The translations under genes and the position numbers were made by a program. A stretch of DNA of 64,000 bases from WTFY01 sp011523795 (GTDB lineage: Bacteria > Pseudomonadota > Gammaproteobacteria > UBA4575): the NCBI GenBank assembly GCA_965207475.1, contig OZ242278.1, positions 186,001-250,000 of the forward strand, written 5' to 3'. This document shows, one piece after another, positions 34,932 through 43,684 of this stretch. Under the pieces are notes generated by a model. It was not told the DNA's origin. It worked only from the letters and a program-made list of their open reading frames with translations, and ran no database searches. Positions within the stretch are counted from its first letter, which is position 1. Each line of letters opens with the position of its first letter.

Positions 34932-36110
34932 TCATAACGGGATTGTGCCTAATCCCTTTTTCAGGCGCTTTATACCTGTTGCAACTTCTCTGTCCGGCAA
35001 AGCACCATACGATAACCGTATGTGACAATCCTGGTGAATACCGAATGCTGAACCGGGCAGTGTGGCAACGCCAAAATCTGCTATCAATTGCTTGACCAGC
35101 TGCAGGTCGTTCATAGAGCTGTCAATGCTCAGCATAACGTAAAATGCGCCTTCGGACTTTGGGGGCGATTTCAGGCAGGGAATTCCTGCAAGTAATTCCA
35201 GGGCAATCTGGCGTTTTTTTGACATGGAATGGAGCCTCGATTCGATGTATCCAGGGCCGGCCTCCAGTGCTCCGAGTGCGGCATGCTGGGAAACCATTGG
35301 CGGTGAAATCAAGATAGTATCCTGGATTTTGTTTACGGCGTCAGACAAATGACCGGGTACCACCATGTACCCGATGCGCCAGCCGGCGAACCCATATCCC
35401 TTTGAAAACGAAAACAGCGAAATCGTATGCTCGCAGGTAGTGCGGTCAGAAGCGACTGAAAAATGACGGTGGCTGTCGTAGCAAAAGTCTTCGTATGCTT
35501 CATCACTGATATGATAGATGCGGTGCTGCCTGCACAGATCATTCACCGCTGTCAGTTCGTCTCTTGTGTATACGGCTCCACTCGGATTATTAGGACTGAT
35601 GGTAACAATGGCCTTGGTTTTCTCTGTAATGGCTTTTTTGATTTCTCCCAGCCTTAAATGAAAATTTTCATTGGTAGGCACAGATACAGGCCTGCATCTT
35701 TCCATTGTCAGAGACATTTCATGATTAAAGTAATAGGGCAGAGGCAGGATTACCTCATCTCCCGGATCGGTAACGGCCAGTACCGCCGTGTTGAATGCCA
35801 TGTTTGAGCCTGCAGTGACCACAATGGAATTTCCATCATGTATCTCAATGCTGTTTTGAGCAAGAAGCTTGCGTTCAATTGCCAGCTGAAGCTCGGGTAT
35901 GCCCTCGACCGGGCCATACCGGTTGATTGAGGGATCGGCCAAGCACTGCTGGACCCTGTGAAATGCTTGCGGTGGAGGCCCATAATCGGCAATGCCCTGT
36001 CCAAATGACACTGTACCCGGGTGTTTACGTGTCCAGGTGCCGATGAGCGGGATAATTGGATTTTGTACAGCCTCCATGCGGCAGCTGCTATGCATTTGAT
36101 GATATCCCAT
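34932..36110 (-). CDS. Class I/II PLP-dependent aminotransferase
   Basis: This cytoplasmic aminotransferase carries the Schiff-base lysine in FSFSKGYGFAGWRIGY, the substrate-binding ISPNNPSGAVYTRDEL and SDEAYEDFCYDS, and the late arginine in CHIRLSYGALPDREV. At 392 residues it resembles aspartate/aromatic aminotransferase or methionine-salvage relatives of subgroup I-gamma; the donor amino acid cannot be fixed. The ATG at 36110 leads directly, 11 bases after the NorD-like stop, so both may share a transcript. Confidence 0.88.
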   Translation of the reverse strand: MGYHQMHSSCRMEAVQNPIIPLIGTWTRKHPGTVSFGQGIADYGPPPQAFHRVQQCLADPSINRYGPVEGIPELQLAIERKLLAQNSIEIHDGNSIVVTAGSNMAFNTAVLAVTDPGDEVILPLPYYFNHEMSLTMERCRPVSVPTNENFHLRLGEIKKAITEKTKAIVTISPNNPSGAVYTRDELTAVNDLCRQHRIYHISDEAYEDFCYDSHRHFSVASDRTTCEHTISLFSFSKGYGFAGWRIGYMVVPGHLSDAVNKIQDTILISPPMVSQHAALGALEAGPGYIESRLHSMSKKRQIALELLAGIPCLKSPPKSEGAFYVMLSIDSSMNDLQLVKQLIADFGVATLPGSAFGIHQDCHIRLSYGALPDREVATGIKRLKKGLGTIPL

Positions 36111-36121
36111 CTCCAGAGTGG

Positions 36122-38383
36122 TTACACCGTAATACGACGGTAAATATCAGACACTTTATAGGGGAGCTTGTCTACATGATCAATGACAGCAAAGCTTACA
36201 GGCCCATACATGTGCTGCAGGTAGTCCATCGCTTCTTCATCAATCGTAATGCAAAACGGATGGATGCCCAGAAACTTGGCCTCGATCAATGCGCGCCTAG
36301 TGTCCTCGATGCCATATGGACCCCGGTAACCATCCTGGTCATCGGGTCGTCCGTCTGACAATGCAATCAGAAGCTTGGTGCGGGCCTCAACCTGGTGCAG
36401 CAGTTTTGTCAGGTGACGTATGGCTGCACCCATCCGGGTATAATCCTGCGGCTGGATTCCGCTGATGCGGGCCTTTACAAGATCCCCGTACTGCTCTTCA
36501 AAATCCTTGATCTTATACAGCTCACACCGTTCATGGGTCAGACCGGAAAAGCCAAATATCGCATAACGGTCACCCAGAATCTCCAAGGACTCGCAAAGCA
36601 GGATCAATGCTTCTCTTTCCATCTCGTTGATCCATCCGGACGTTGAGGCACTCATGTCAATCATGAACATGACAGCAATGTTCCTGTCCGTTTTCCGCGA
36701 TCGAGTGAACAGGTTCTGGGAGGCTTCCAGCCCGATCCGGGTATCAGAATAGGCTTCGATCACCGCATCCAGGTCAACTTCATCGCCGTAGGGTTGCCGC
36801 TTGACTCGCCGGTCATCTTCCCGCAAGGCCTCGAATGTCCTGTGCAGGTGTTTCAACAGGCTTCTGTGCTTGTTGAGCGTCCTGTCTACGAAATCATCGT
36901 ACACCGGTTGTACAGCAAGCTCCCTGAGGCGACACCATTCTTTCCTGTATTTCTGGCGGGAATGGTCCCATTCATCGTATAGCCATCCCGTATCTGCTTT
37001 TGCAGCAGGCTGTTCCTCTGGCGGGCGTTCATTCGAACTGTCGTCCTCATGGCTGCTGCCGGACATGTCTGTTTGCAAATACTCGTCCGGAACCTCGCCG
37101 AGGTCCTGCAAAATGGATTCCAGCAGTTTTTGTGTTTCTTCCGATGCATCGATGGGCTCATTGTCAAACTTCAACTCAACATTGAAGCCGTCCGGCATGC
37201 TGTCGTCCGGTATTTCCTGGATGGAGAACCCTGCGGCAAGACCTTGTTCCTCGTCATTTTCATCACTGCCAGGATCGTCAGCTCCGAACTCGCGTCTGAG
37301 TTCTTGCAGGCGCATTTGCAGCTTGGTTTTTTCCCGCGCTATTCTGGCTTGACGCACACTCCAGGCCTCAGAAGGATTCAGGCTACCTTGATAGATTTTG
37401 TCGTCAGGAGTGTTTCCATCCTTGTACACGGCCTCGAGAAAAAATACCGTATCCAGCACGGTCATTTCAGCTCTGCGCAATGTCTTGAATGCTCGTTGCC
37501 ATGCGCTGGAAAGTGTTGTGTGATCCTGTTTTACACTGAATCTGCTCATCGCACGTGCAACGCCGGGCAATTCACGCTCGATACATGCATCCAGCCGGAT
37601 GGTTTCCAGCTTGTGAAAGAGTGCAAGCGCTCGGACAGGGTCCTTGTAGAACTTGAGGTAATCGCCGATATTCAGCTTCCATGTCCCGAACCAGGACTGG
37701 GCCCATTGATGAACGACCATGGACTTGTACAAGGCAAAGTTGTCGTCGTAGTTGTCAAATTCAGCGAGCGTTTCAGGAAGACGAATGGTCTGGGTATCTG
37801 TATAGAACGTTTCACCAGATTGAATTTCGAGCTTTCTCCCGCTAAGCCCTGTGACAAAGCTTTCCAGGATGCGCGAGACCTTTTCCAGGCGAACACTGCC
37901 CGGTGATTGAGTAAATGAGCGCACAAAACTGTCGATATCCTGCATCGTACGGACAGCACCGTTCATCCCCTTATCCTGATGCGCGTGCAGAATGCGGCCA
38001 ATCCAGTCGTTCCAGTGCGTTTCATCAATGACCTGCAGGCTCTCGGGAGCGAACTGGCAAAAACTGAAGGCGAGTTCAACGCTTGTCTTGGAAATTTGCT
38101 CTACAGATTCCAGGAACCGGTCCTGATCGACCTTCGAATATTCGGCAAGCCGTTCTGCCGGCTTGAAAACACTGCGCTGCGAAGAAATCACCTGGTCTAC
38201 GATCAGTTCCATGCGCAGCTGCAGTTCTCTGACTCCCATGCCTCCGAAACTGGCGCTGGTAGTGAGGCCACCCTGTCTTTCCAGAGACTTGATGTGCCCA
38301 CCTTCCTTTTTGTAGGAACGGATTGTTTTTTGCTTCCTGCTCTTGGGGGCAGGGCCTGTCTTGGACTTCTTTTTCCAGAACAT
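36122..38383 (-). CDS. NorD/CbbO-family VWA protein
   Basis: CbbO and NorD proteins work with a MoxR-type AAA+ partner (CbbQ or NorQ) to activate RuBisCO or nitric oxide reductase. This 753-residue member has a basic N-terminus, a long helical middle part, an acidic region near residues 370-480 (SDENDEEQGLAAGF, SGSSHEDDSSNERP) and a C-terminal VWA domain with the MIDAS motif MFMIDMSASTSGW. No CbbQ/NorQ, RuBisCO or NOR gene lies in the window; the next gene on the same strand is a membrane J-protein. The size is closer to CbbO than to typical NorD. The partner must be encoded elsewhere, or this protein works otherwise. Confidence 0.8.
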   Translation of the reverse strand: MFWKKKSKTGPAPKSRKQKTIRSYKKEGGHIKSLERQGGLTTSASFGGMGVRELQLRMELIVDQVISSQRSVFKPAERLAEYSKVDQDRFLESVEQISKTSVELAFSFCQFAPESLQVIDETHWNDWIGRILHAHQDKGMNGAVRTMQDIDSFVRSFTQSPGSVRLEKVSRILESFVTGLSGRKLEIQSGETFYTDTQTIRLPETLAEFDNYDDNFALYKSMVVHQWAQSWFGTWKLNIGDYLKFYKDPVRALALFHKLETIRLDACIERELPGVARAMSRFSVKQDHTTLSSAWQRAFKTLRRAEMTVLDTVFFLEAVYKDGNTPDDKIYQGSLNPSEAWSVRQARIAREKTKLQMRLQELRREFGADDPGSDENDEEQGLAAGFSIQEIPDDSMPDGFNVELKFDNEPIDASEETQKLLESILQDLGEVPDEYLQTDMSGSSHEDDSSNERPPEEQPAAKADTGWLYDEWDHSRQKYRKEWCRLRELAVQPVYDDFVDRTLNKHRSLLKHLHRTFEALREDDRRVKRQPYGDEVDLDAVIEAYSDTRIGLEASQNLFTRSRKTDRNIAVMFMIDMSASTSGWINEMEREALILLCESLEILGDRYAIFGFSGLTHERCELYKIKDFEEQYGDLVKARISGIQPQDYTRMGAAIRHLTKLLHQVEARTKLLIALSDGRPDDQDGYRGPYGIEDTRRALIEAKFLGIHPFCITIDEEAMDYLQHMYGPVSFAVIDHVDKLPYKVSDIYRRITV

Positions 38384-38411
38384 TATCGGTGCAGCCTCGA
38401 GTAATAAGAAT

Positions 38412-39137
38412 TCACGCCAGAAGGGTTTGTTTAGCCTGATTGATTTTTGCAGCCAGGTAGTCGTTTCCGCCTCGGTCAGGATGCAGTTTCTGAATCAGTC
38501 TGCGATGTGCTTCAAGGATTTCTTTCTTGGAAGCTCCCTCATTCAGGCCGAGAATCGCATAGGCCTCCTGTCTGGTCATGTTGCCGTGGCTTGATGCGCT
38601 ACTCTTTCCTGTCCCGTGCTGGTCGTGCTGCCTGTGCGAGCCAGCATATCCTGACCGGGAAAGGTACGCACTCAAGAGCTGTGCAGACTGTGGATCTGTA
38701 CGGGTGTACTCCTTCAGCAATTCGGACAGTTCCTGCGAGGACAGGTCTTGCAGCTTGCGCCCCTGATACAACCCCTGCTTGACTTCACCAAACAGACTGC
38801 CGGATACCGGATCGAGCGTGACTCTCAAAAATCGCGTTTCGATACTGGATGGACGGCTGGATGAAAATCCTTGTGTCGATGCATTGGATCGGCGTAGAAA
38901 GCCCCTGAGCAACGGGAGATAGGTGATCAGCCCAAACAACCGCCGAATGAGGGGAACGGCAGCCGCAACAGCAGCGAAAATCCAGTGCATTTTCCCTGTT
39001 ACTGCCAGGCCAAGCAGGATTATGATTGCACATATGCCCACCCACCTCCATTGAACGTTCCGGGGCTGCTTCAGCAGCCACCGAATTCCGAACCAGGCGC
39101 CAACAATTAACGCTATCAGGCCTACTTCACGTATCAT
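38412..39137 (-). CDS. Membrane-anchored DnaJ-domain protein
   Basis: This 241-residue protein has two to three hydrophobic segments in the first 80 residues (LIALIVGAWFGIRWLL, VGICAIIILLGLAVTG), a linker, and a C-terminal J domain from about residue 190 (EAYAILGLNEGASKKEILEA). The HPD motif is intact in LIQKLHPDRGGND, so it can stimulate an Hsp70. The layout matches DjlA/TIM14-like membrane J-proteins. It sits 28 bases upstream of the NorD-like gene on the same strand, so the two are probably one operon. Confidence 0.85.
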   Translation of the reverse strand: MIREVGLIALIVGAWFGIRWLLKQPRNVQWRWVGICAIIILLGLAVTGKMHWIFAAVAAAVPLIRRLFGLITYLPLLRGFLRRSNASTQGFSSSRPSSIETRFLRVTLDPVSGSLFGEVKQGLYQGRKLQDLSSQELSELLKEYTRTDPQSAQLLSAYLSRSGYAGSHRQHDQHGTGKSSASSHGNMTRQEAYAILGLNEGASKKEILEAHRRLIQKLHPDRGGNDYLAAKINQAKQTLLA

Positions 39138-39334
39138 TCATGCTTTCCTTTCATGCCGATCTCTGTGGACTGGTGCCGTTCTCTCAGGAAATGTACTCGA
39201 TAATTTGTTGAAGTTTAACCCAATCTTTACTATGGGACGTTTCGCATGCGCAGCCAAGAGCCTGAGCCTATGCTCAGGCAGGGTCTGCCCGGACACTGCG
39301 GCAGACTGACAGGGTGCATATCCGGAAGATCACC

Positions 39335-40237
39335 ATGCAACGTGCGGAACCTTTGGACTGGCTGAGCCTTGCCGCCCTGACGGTAATGTTCGGAAGCGCA
39401 TTCATGCTTATCAAGCTGGCGGTTCAGGAGTTGCCGCCTTCGATAGTGGCCACTGCCAGAATCGAGGTGGCAGCCATCCTGTTGCTTGGGATTGCACTGC
39501 TTCGGAAAGTATCCTTCGGTTTCCTGCGCTCGTCCTGGCTGCTGGTCATTTCCCTTGCCATATTTGGAAACTGCCTTCCATTCTACCTGATCAGTTGGGG
39601 GCAGCAGAAAATTGACAGCAGTGTAGCGGGAATATTGATGGCGGTGATGCCGCTGGCTACGATCGTACTGGCACGTTACTTTGTGCCGGGGGAAAAGCTC
39701 AAGCCGATGCAGGTGCTTGGGTTTTTATCGGGCTTTGGCGGGGTTCTGGTGTTATTAGGGCCTGCAGCCATTGCTGAATTTGGTAACAGTACCCAGGTGT
39801 TTTTCCCGATGCTGGCAGTTCTCGCCGGGGCGTTGTGCTATGCAGTCAACACGATTATTGCCAAGCATCTGCCTGACGAGAGCCTGCTGGCCGTTTCTGC
39901 CGCTGTTCTAGTCATTGCCGGCCTGATTATGCTGCCGGCCTGGTTTCTTACCGGGCAGGACGTGGAAATCAGGCTGTTCAGCACTGGGGTTTTTTCCGTG
40001 ATTCTTCTGGGTGTGTTTCCCACAGCAATCGCTACATTGATTTACTTTGCCCTTATCGCGCGTGCAGGGCCCTCCTTCCTGTCGCAAAGCAACTACCTGA
40101 TACCCGTCTGGGCTGTATTCATGGGCACGGTTTTCCTTGGTGAGCCCCTCAATATCCGGGCTTATTTCGCGCTGGCTATCATACTGGCAAGTGTTGCATT
40201 GGCCGGGCACAGAAGCCCGTCTGTAAACAAGCTTTGA
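39335..40237 (+). CDS. EamA/DMT-family transporter
   Basis: This inner-membrane permease has ten predicted helices in two EamA repeats, from WLSLAALTVMFGSAFMLIKL to the end at AYFALAIILASVALAGHRSP. Signatures include ELPPSIVATARIEVAAILLL, ISWGQQKIDSSVAGILMAVM and the later LSQSNYLIPVWAVFMGTVFL. Substrates of the family range from amino acids to drugs and cannot be told. The ATG at 39335 is a natural start; a GTG at 39314 would add seven residues. The length is about 300 residues. Confidence 0.87.
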   Translation: MQRAEPLDWLSLAALTVMFGSAFMLIKLAVQELPPSIVATARIEVAAILLLGIALLRKVSFGFLRSSWLLVISLAIFGNCLPFYLISWGQQKIDSSVAGILMAVMPLATIVLARYFVPGEKLKPMQVLGFLSGFGGVLVLLGPAAIAEFGNSTQVFFPMLAVLAGALCYAVNTIIAKHLPDESLLAVSAAVLVIAGLIMLPAWFLTGQDVEIRLFSTGVFSVILLGVFPTAIATLIYFALIARAGPSFLSQSNYLIPVWAVFMGTVFLGEPLNIRAYFALAIILASVALAGHRSPSVNKL

Positions 40238-40595
40238 CGGAACTGTCGATTCCAGAGAAAGCTTCGTTTATGCAAAAGAACGTACCTGATGGTGACCTAG
40301 GAAGCTGTAGCGATCAGCCTGTCACAGGGTTCTACAGAAATGGGAGGTGTGAGACGGATGAACACGATTTTGATATGTACACCGTGTGTGCAAAGGCCCT
40401 GCGCGAGTTCCTGGAATTCTTCAAAACCAGAGGAGGTGACCTGGTCCTCATCAGGCCTGGGTTTTCCGGGTCTAAAGCCAGGCGACCGATGATGTACGTG
40501 CGAGCTGCGCTGAGGTACTTGAACCGGAAGTCCCGGCCAGATGGAACCAAACCCCTTGATCAGGTAGATGGGTTACTCCAGACCGGCCGGTTTCG
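40234..40595 (+). pseudogene. Decayed DUF2237 family gene
   Basis: The first 75 residues are a good DUF2237 N-terminus (GFYRNGRCETDEHDFDMYTV, CAKALREFLEFFKTRGGDLV). After this the frame breaks. Another frame reads PGLKPGDR, then TGA where the family has the Trp of RWCLCAARW, then CTCELR and TGA again, and the rest has no match. Two nonsense codons and at least one frameshift therefore destroy the conserved C-terminal half. The 3' end overlaps the convergent TlpA-like gene. It follows the EamA gene with its start codon overlapping that stop. Confidence 0.65.
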
Positions 40596-40598
40596 AGT

Positions 40599-41096
40599 TC
40601 AATTTCGGTTGATGAACTCTTCTAGGGCCTTCGTGTTCAATGGTCCCACATGATGAGTGGCCAGCTGTCCCTTGGGGTCATATACCAGGTATGTGGGAGT
40701 GCCCTGCAGCAATTTTGAAGTTGCAATGTTGTACTGAAATGCAACAACGATGGATTCCCCGACCAGGCTTTCAAAGGTCATGGGCATTTCCTCTATATGC
40801 TGCCTGATCTTCTCGATCTGTGAATAACCGTCCAGTGAAACGCCAAGGACTATAGCATCCGAATCGCTGTGGCGAGTGTGAAAGTCAGATATGGCCGGGT
40901 ATTCACGGATGCAGATGCTGCAATCGGATTTCCACAGCATCACGAGTGTCCATTTCCCCGCTTCAAATTGCTCAGAAAATGTTGTGAACTTGCCTTCCAG
41001 CGTCCTGACTTCGGTCCAGCCTGATGAGTACGCGGCACCGACGCCAAGGGAAAGCAAACATATCAGGAAACAAAAAAATCTTCTGGCGTTTACCAT
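40599..41096 (-). CDS. TlpA/ResA-like periplasmic thiol-disulfide protein
   Basis: This 165-residue thioredoxin-fold protein has a signal peptide (FFCFLICLLSLGVGAAYS). The redox motif CSIC appears in TLVMLWKSDCSICIREYPAI, and the cis-proline segment is QGTPTYLVYDPKGQL. It is probably exported and acts on disulfides or in cytochrome maturation. An acidic DSDAIVLGVSLDGY stretch links the two halves, as in TlpA-like proteins. DsbB is the only other disulfide gene in the window. Confidence 0.82.
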   Translation of the reverse strand: MVNARRFFCFLICLLSLGVGAAYSSGWTEVRTLEGKFTTFSEQFEAGKWTLVMLWKSDCSICIREYPAISDFHTRHSDSDAIVLGVSLDGYSQIEKIRQHIEEMPMTFESLVGESIVVAFQYNIATSKLLQGTPTYLVYDPKGQLATHHVGPLNTKALEEFINRN

Positions 41097-41215
41097 GCAG
41101 GATATAATTTCAATAGATGTTCAGGCCAAGTAAGGGTCTTGAATGGTCAACTGATACGTATAGTACATAAGCTATCCAACTTTTTCCCGAACTTAACAAA
41201 TCACGGAGTACATAC

Positions 41216-42076
41216 ATGGCGAAACGCAGTGTCAGGGAGGTTCTGGACCAGGCGGGTTCGCTCGCCTTTCCAGGGGTTTACGATCCGCTGTCTGCAATCA
41301 TTGCAGAACAGGCGGGGTTTTCATTGGGTTTTATTTCAGGGTATTCGCTTGCAGCCTCATCTATTGGTGAACCGGACTTTGGCCTGCTCACCCAGACCGA
41401 GGTGGTTGAGCAGGCTCGCAAAATCTGTGCCAGCGTGTCGATTCCAGTCATTGTCGATGCGGATACCGGGTACGGGAATCCACTCAATGTGTACAGGACT
41501 GTTAAACTCCTGATTGATGCCGGTGCCGCGGGCTGCTTCCTGGAAGATCAGGTCTGGCCCAAAAAATGCGGTCACATGCGCAACAAGAAGGTCATATCCA
41601 GAGAGGATTACCTGCAGAAAATCAGGGCGGCAGTGGATGCCAGGGAGGGTACCGATTTCTTCATTGTTGCACGCACGGATGCGGAGGCCGTGCACGGACT
41701 CGGCGAGGCACTCGCACGCGTGAAGGAGGCATGTGAACTGGGTGCGGATGCGAGTTTTGTGGAGGCTCCCGGATCGGTTGACCAGCTCAGGGAAATAGGG
41801 CAGCAAGCTCCCAAACCGCTGGTAGCCAACATGATTGAGGGAGGCAAGACGCCTGTACTTCCCAAAGAGCAGCTGGCGGCGCTGGGTTTTGACCTGATTC
41901 TATACCCGCTGACAGGACTGTTTGCGGCAAGCCATGCACTTCGAAACTTCTACTCGTATTTGCATGAAAACGGAACCACGCTCGGAATTGAGAGTGACCT
42001 GTTTCGCTTTTCAGAGTTCAATGAACTGATTGGCGTGGAAGAGAAATACAGGCTTGCCGAGAAATATGGGGAATAG
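41216..42076 (+). CDS. Isocitrate lyase/PEP mutase superfamily lyase
   Basis: This 286-residue enzyme has the TIM-barrel motifs of the superfamily: VIVDADTGYGNPLNVYRTVK (metal-binding aspartates), FLEDQVWPKKCGHMRNKKV with the catalytic loop KKCGH, and IVARTDAEAVHGLGEAL. The intact KKCG loop indicates a carbon-carbon bond lyase (methylisocitrate lyase, 2,3-dimethylmalate lyase) rather than PEP mutase; oxaloacetate decarboxylase is another option. No prpC, prpD or other propionate gene is adjacent. It converges with the DASS transporter gene across nine bases. Confidence 0.83.
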   Translation: MAKRSVREVLDQAGSLAFPGVYDPLSAIIAEQAGFSLGFISGYSLAASSIGEPDFGLLTQTEVVEQARKICASVSIPVIVDADTGYGNPLNVYRTVKLLIDAGAAGCFLEDQVWPKKCGHMRNKKVISREDYLQKIRAAVDAREGTDFFIVARTDAEAVHGLGEALARVKEACELGADASFVEAPGSVDQLREIGQQAPKPLVANMIEGGKTPVLPKEQLAALGFDLILYPLTGLFAASHALRNFYSYLHENGTTLGIESDLFRFSEFNELIGVEEKYRLAEKYGE

Positions 42077-42085
42077 CAGGAAATA

Positions 42086-43606
42086 TTATCCGGCAACCAG
42101 CCTGATCATGACGCTGCTCAGATAATAGGCCAGCAGGGTAATTACTGCCAGGCAGATGAGGTTCAGCCAGAGACCGGTGCTTCGCATCTGCCGGGATGTG
42201 ATGTGTCCCGAACCGAAGACGATCGCGTTCGGTGGTGTTGCAACCGGCAGCATGAATGCACAACTTGCTGCAATGGATGCCGGGATCACGAGGGTATAGG
42301 GATGGATATTCAGCGCCGGGGCAATGGCAGCAAGTACCGGGATCAGCGTGGCAGTGGTCGCAGTATTTGAAGTCAATTCTGTAAGGAACACGACGGCGCC
42401 CACGATGGCCAGCAGAATCAGGAACATGGGCAGGAACGATAAATCCGATGCCTGGGCGCCAATAAACTCCGTAACACCATTGGCCTGTACGGCTCGGGCG
42501 AGGCTTAATCCCCCGCCCAGCAGAAACAGGATACCCCAGGGCAGACTCTTCAGATCTTCCCATTGCAACAGGCAGCGATGCGTACCGCTTCTGGACGGTA
42601 TGACAAACAGCATTATAGCCCCCAGCATGGCAATACCGGCATCGGAAAGCCCCTTGAGCGGTGCAAACATCTGCCCGTCCAGCGTAATTTCAACACCCTG
42701 CAGGTAGGCACGAGACAGCCACAGAAAAACTGTAAAACCGAACACGCCCAGCACGGCCTTTTCCTGGTAGCTGAGCGGTCCCATGGCCTGCATTTTTCTT
42801 TCCAGGGATTTTGCAGGGTCGGGAAGGTTGATTCTGTCGACTTTATAGATGATTTTTGTAAGCAGCAGCCAGCAGATCGGCAGCAGTACCAGTACGATCG
42901 GAAGGCCAATCTGTGACCACTCAAGAAAGCTTATGTCCTGCTGGTACGGTGTATCGATCGCATCCCGGATGAAGGACACGACAAATGAATTCGGCATGGT
43001 TCCAATGATGGTAGCAACCCCGCCGATCGATGCGGAGTAGGCGATGGCCAGCATGATGCAGGTCGAGAATGTCAGGTCCTTGCCTCGGCTGTTTTCATGG
43101 AGTGCCACCAGACCAATGACACTCAGCCCGATAGGCAGCATCATGGCCGTGGTTGCGGTATTGGAAATGAATGCACTTAAAAAGGCCGTCACGAGCATGA
43201 AACCACCCACTATGCGGGAAGGGGTGTTTCCAACTCGGCTCAAGATTCCCAGCGCAATTCGCCGGTCCAGCCCCCAGCGCTGGATGGCTGTTGCAATAAG
43301 GAACCCGCCAAGCAGAAGAAAAATTATATGGGATGCATAGGGAGCCGCAGCCGCCTTGATCGTGCTCACATTCAATACAGGAAACAACGTAACCGGCAAC
43401 AGCGCGGTAACACGAATGTCGGTCGCCTCGGTAAGCCACCAGATTGCCATCCACACCAGCATGGCAAGCGTGGCCCTCGCCGGGTGCCCAAACGCGATCA
43501 TGTCCCCTGTGCCACCTAGGTATTGCTCGGGAAGCAGTATATAAGCGATAAGTGCAAAAACCGGCCCGGCACCCAGGCAAATCGTCTTGGCACGGGGAGT
43601 TTTCAT
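42086..43606 (-). CDS. DASS/SLC13-type sodium:anion symporter
   Basis: This 506-residue inner-membrane symporter moves dicarboxylates or sulfate with sodium. The two family motifs SNTATTAMMLPIG and SNTATTATLIPVL define the repeated substrate-sodium sites, and about eleven helices are visible. The HPARATLAMLVWMAIWWLTE segment near the N-terminus and GVATIIGTMPNSF are typical. The neighbouring lyase of organic acids suggests a dicarboxylate substrate, whereas sat in the window would suit sulfate; neither is proven. Confidence 0.88.
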   Translation of the reverse strand: MKTPRAKTICLGAGPVFALIAYILLPEQYLGGTGDMIAFGHPARATLAMLVWMAIWWLTEATDIRVTALLPVTLFPVLNVSTIKAAAAPYASHIIFLLLGGFLIATAIQRWGLDRRIALGILSRVGNTPSRIVGGFMLVTAFLSAFISNTATTAMMLPIGLSVIGLVALHENSRGKDLTFSTCIMLAIAYSASIGGVATIIGTMPNSFVVSFIRDAIDTPYQQDISFLEWSQIGLPIVLVLLPICWLLLTKIIYKVDRINLPDPAKSLERKMQAMGPLSYQEKAVLGVFGFTVFLWLSRAYLQGVEITLDGQMFAPLKGLSDAGIAMLGAIMLFVIPSRSGTHRCLLQWEDLKSLPWGILFLLGGGLSLARAVQANGVTEFIGAQASDLSFLPMFLILLAIVGAVVFLTELTSNTATTATLIPVLAAIAPALNIHPYTLVIPASIAASCAFMLPVATPPNAIVFGSGHITSRQMRSTGLWLNLICLAVITLLAYYLSSVMIRLVAG

Positions 43607-43684
43607 ATTTCAGCAAGGTGAAGTTTTGTTATGATTCAGTCGCATGTATAGCAAAAAGCTGTTTGCCCAGGTACTTATCGGATA

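Noticed and set aside
37049..37906. 285-codon plus-strand frame inside the NorD/CbbO-like gene
   Set aside because: No recognisable protein features; the opposite strand encodes a complete 753-residue VWA protein.
42018..42563. 181-codon minus-strand frame within the DASS transporter region
   Set aside because: It is in another frame of the same strand as the transporter, which has two SNT motifs and proper helices; the shadow has neither.
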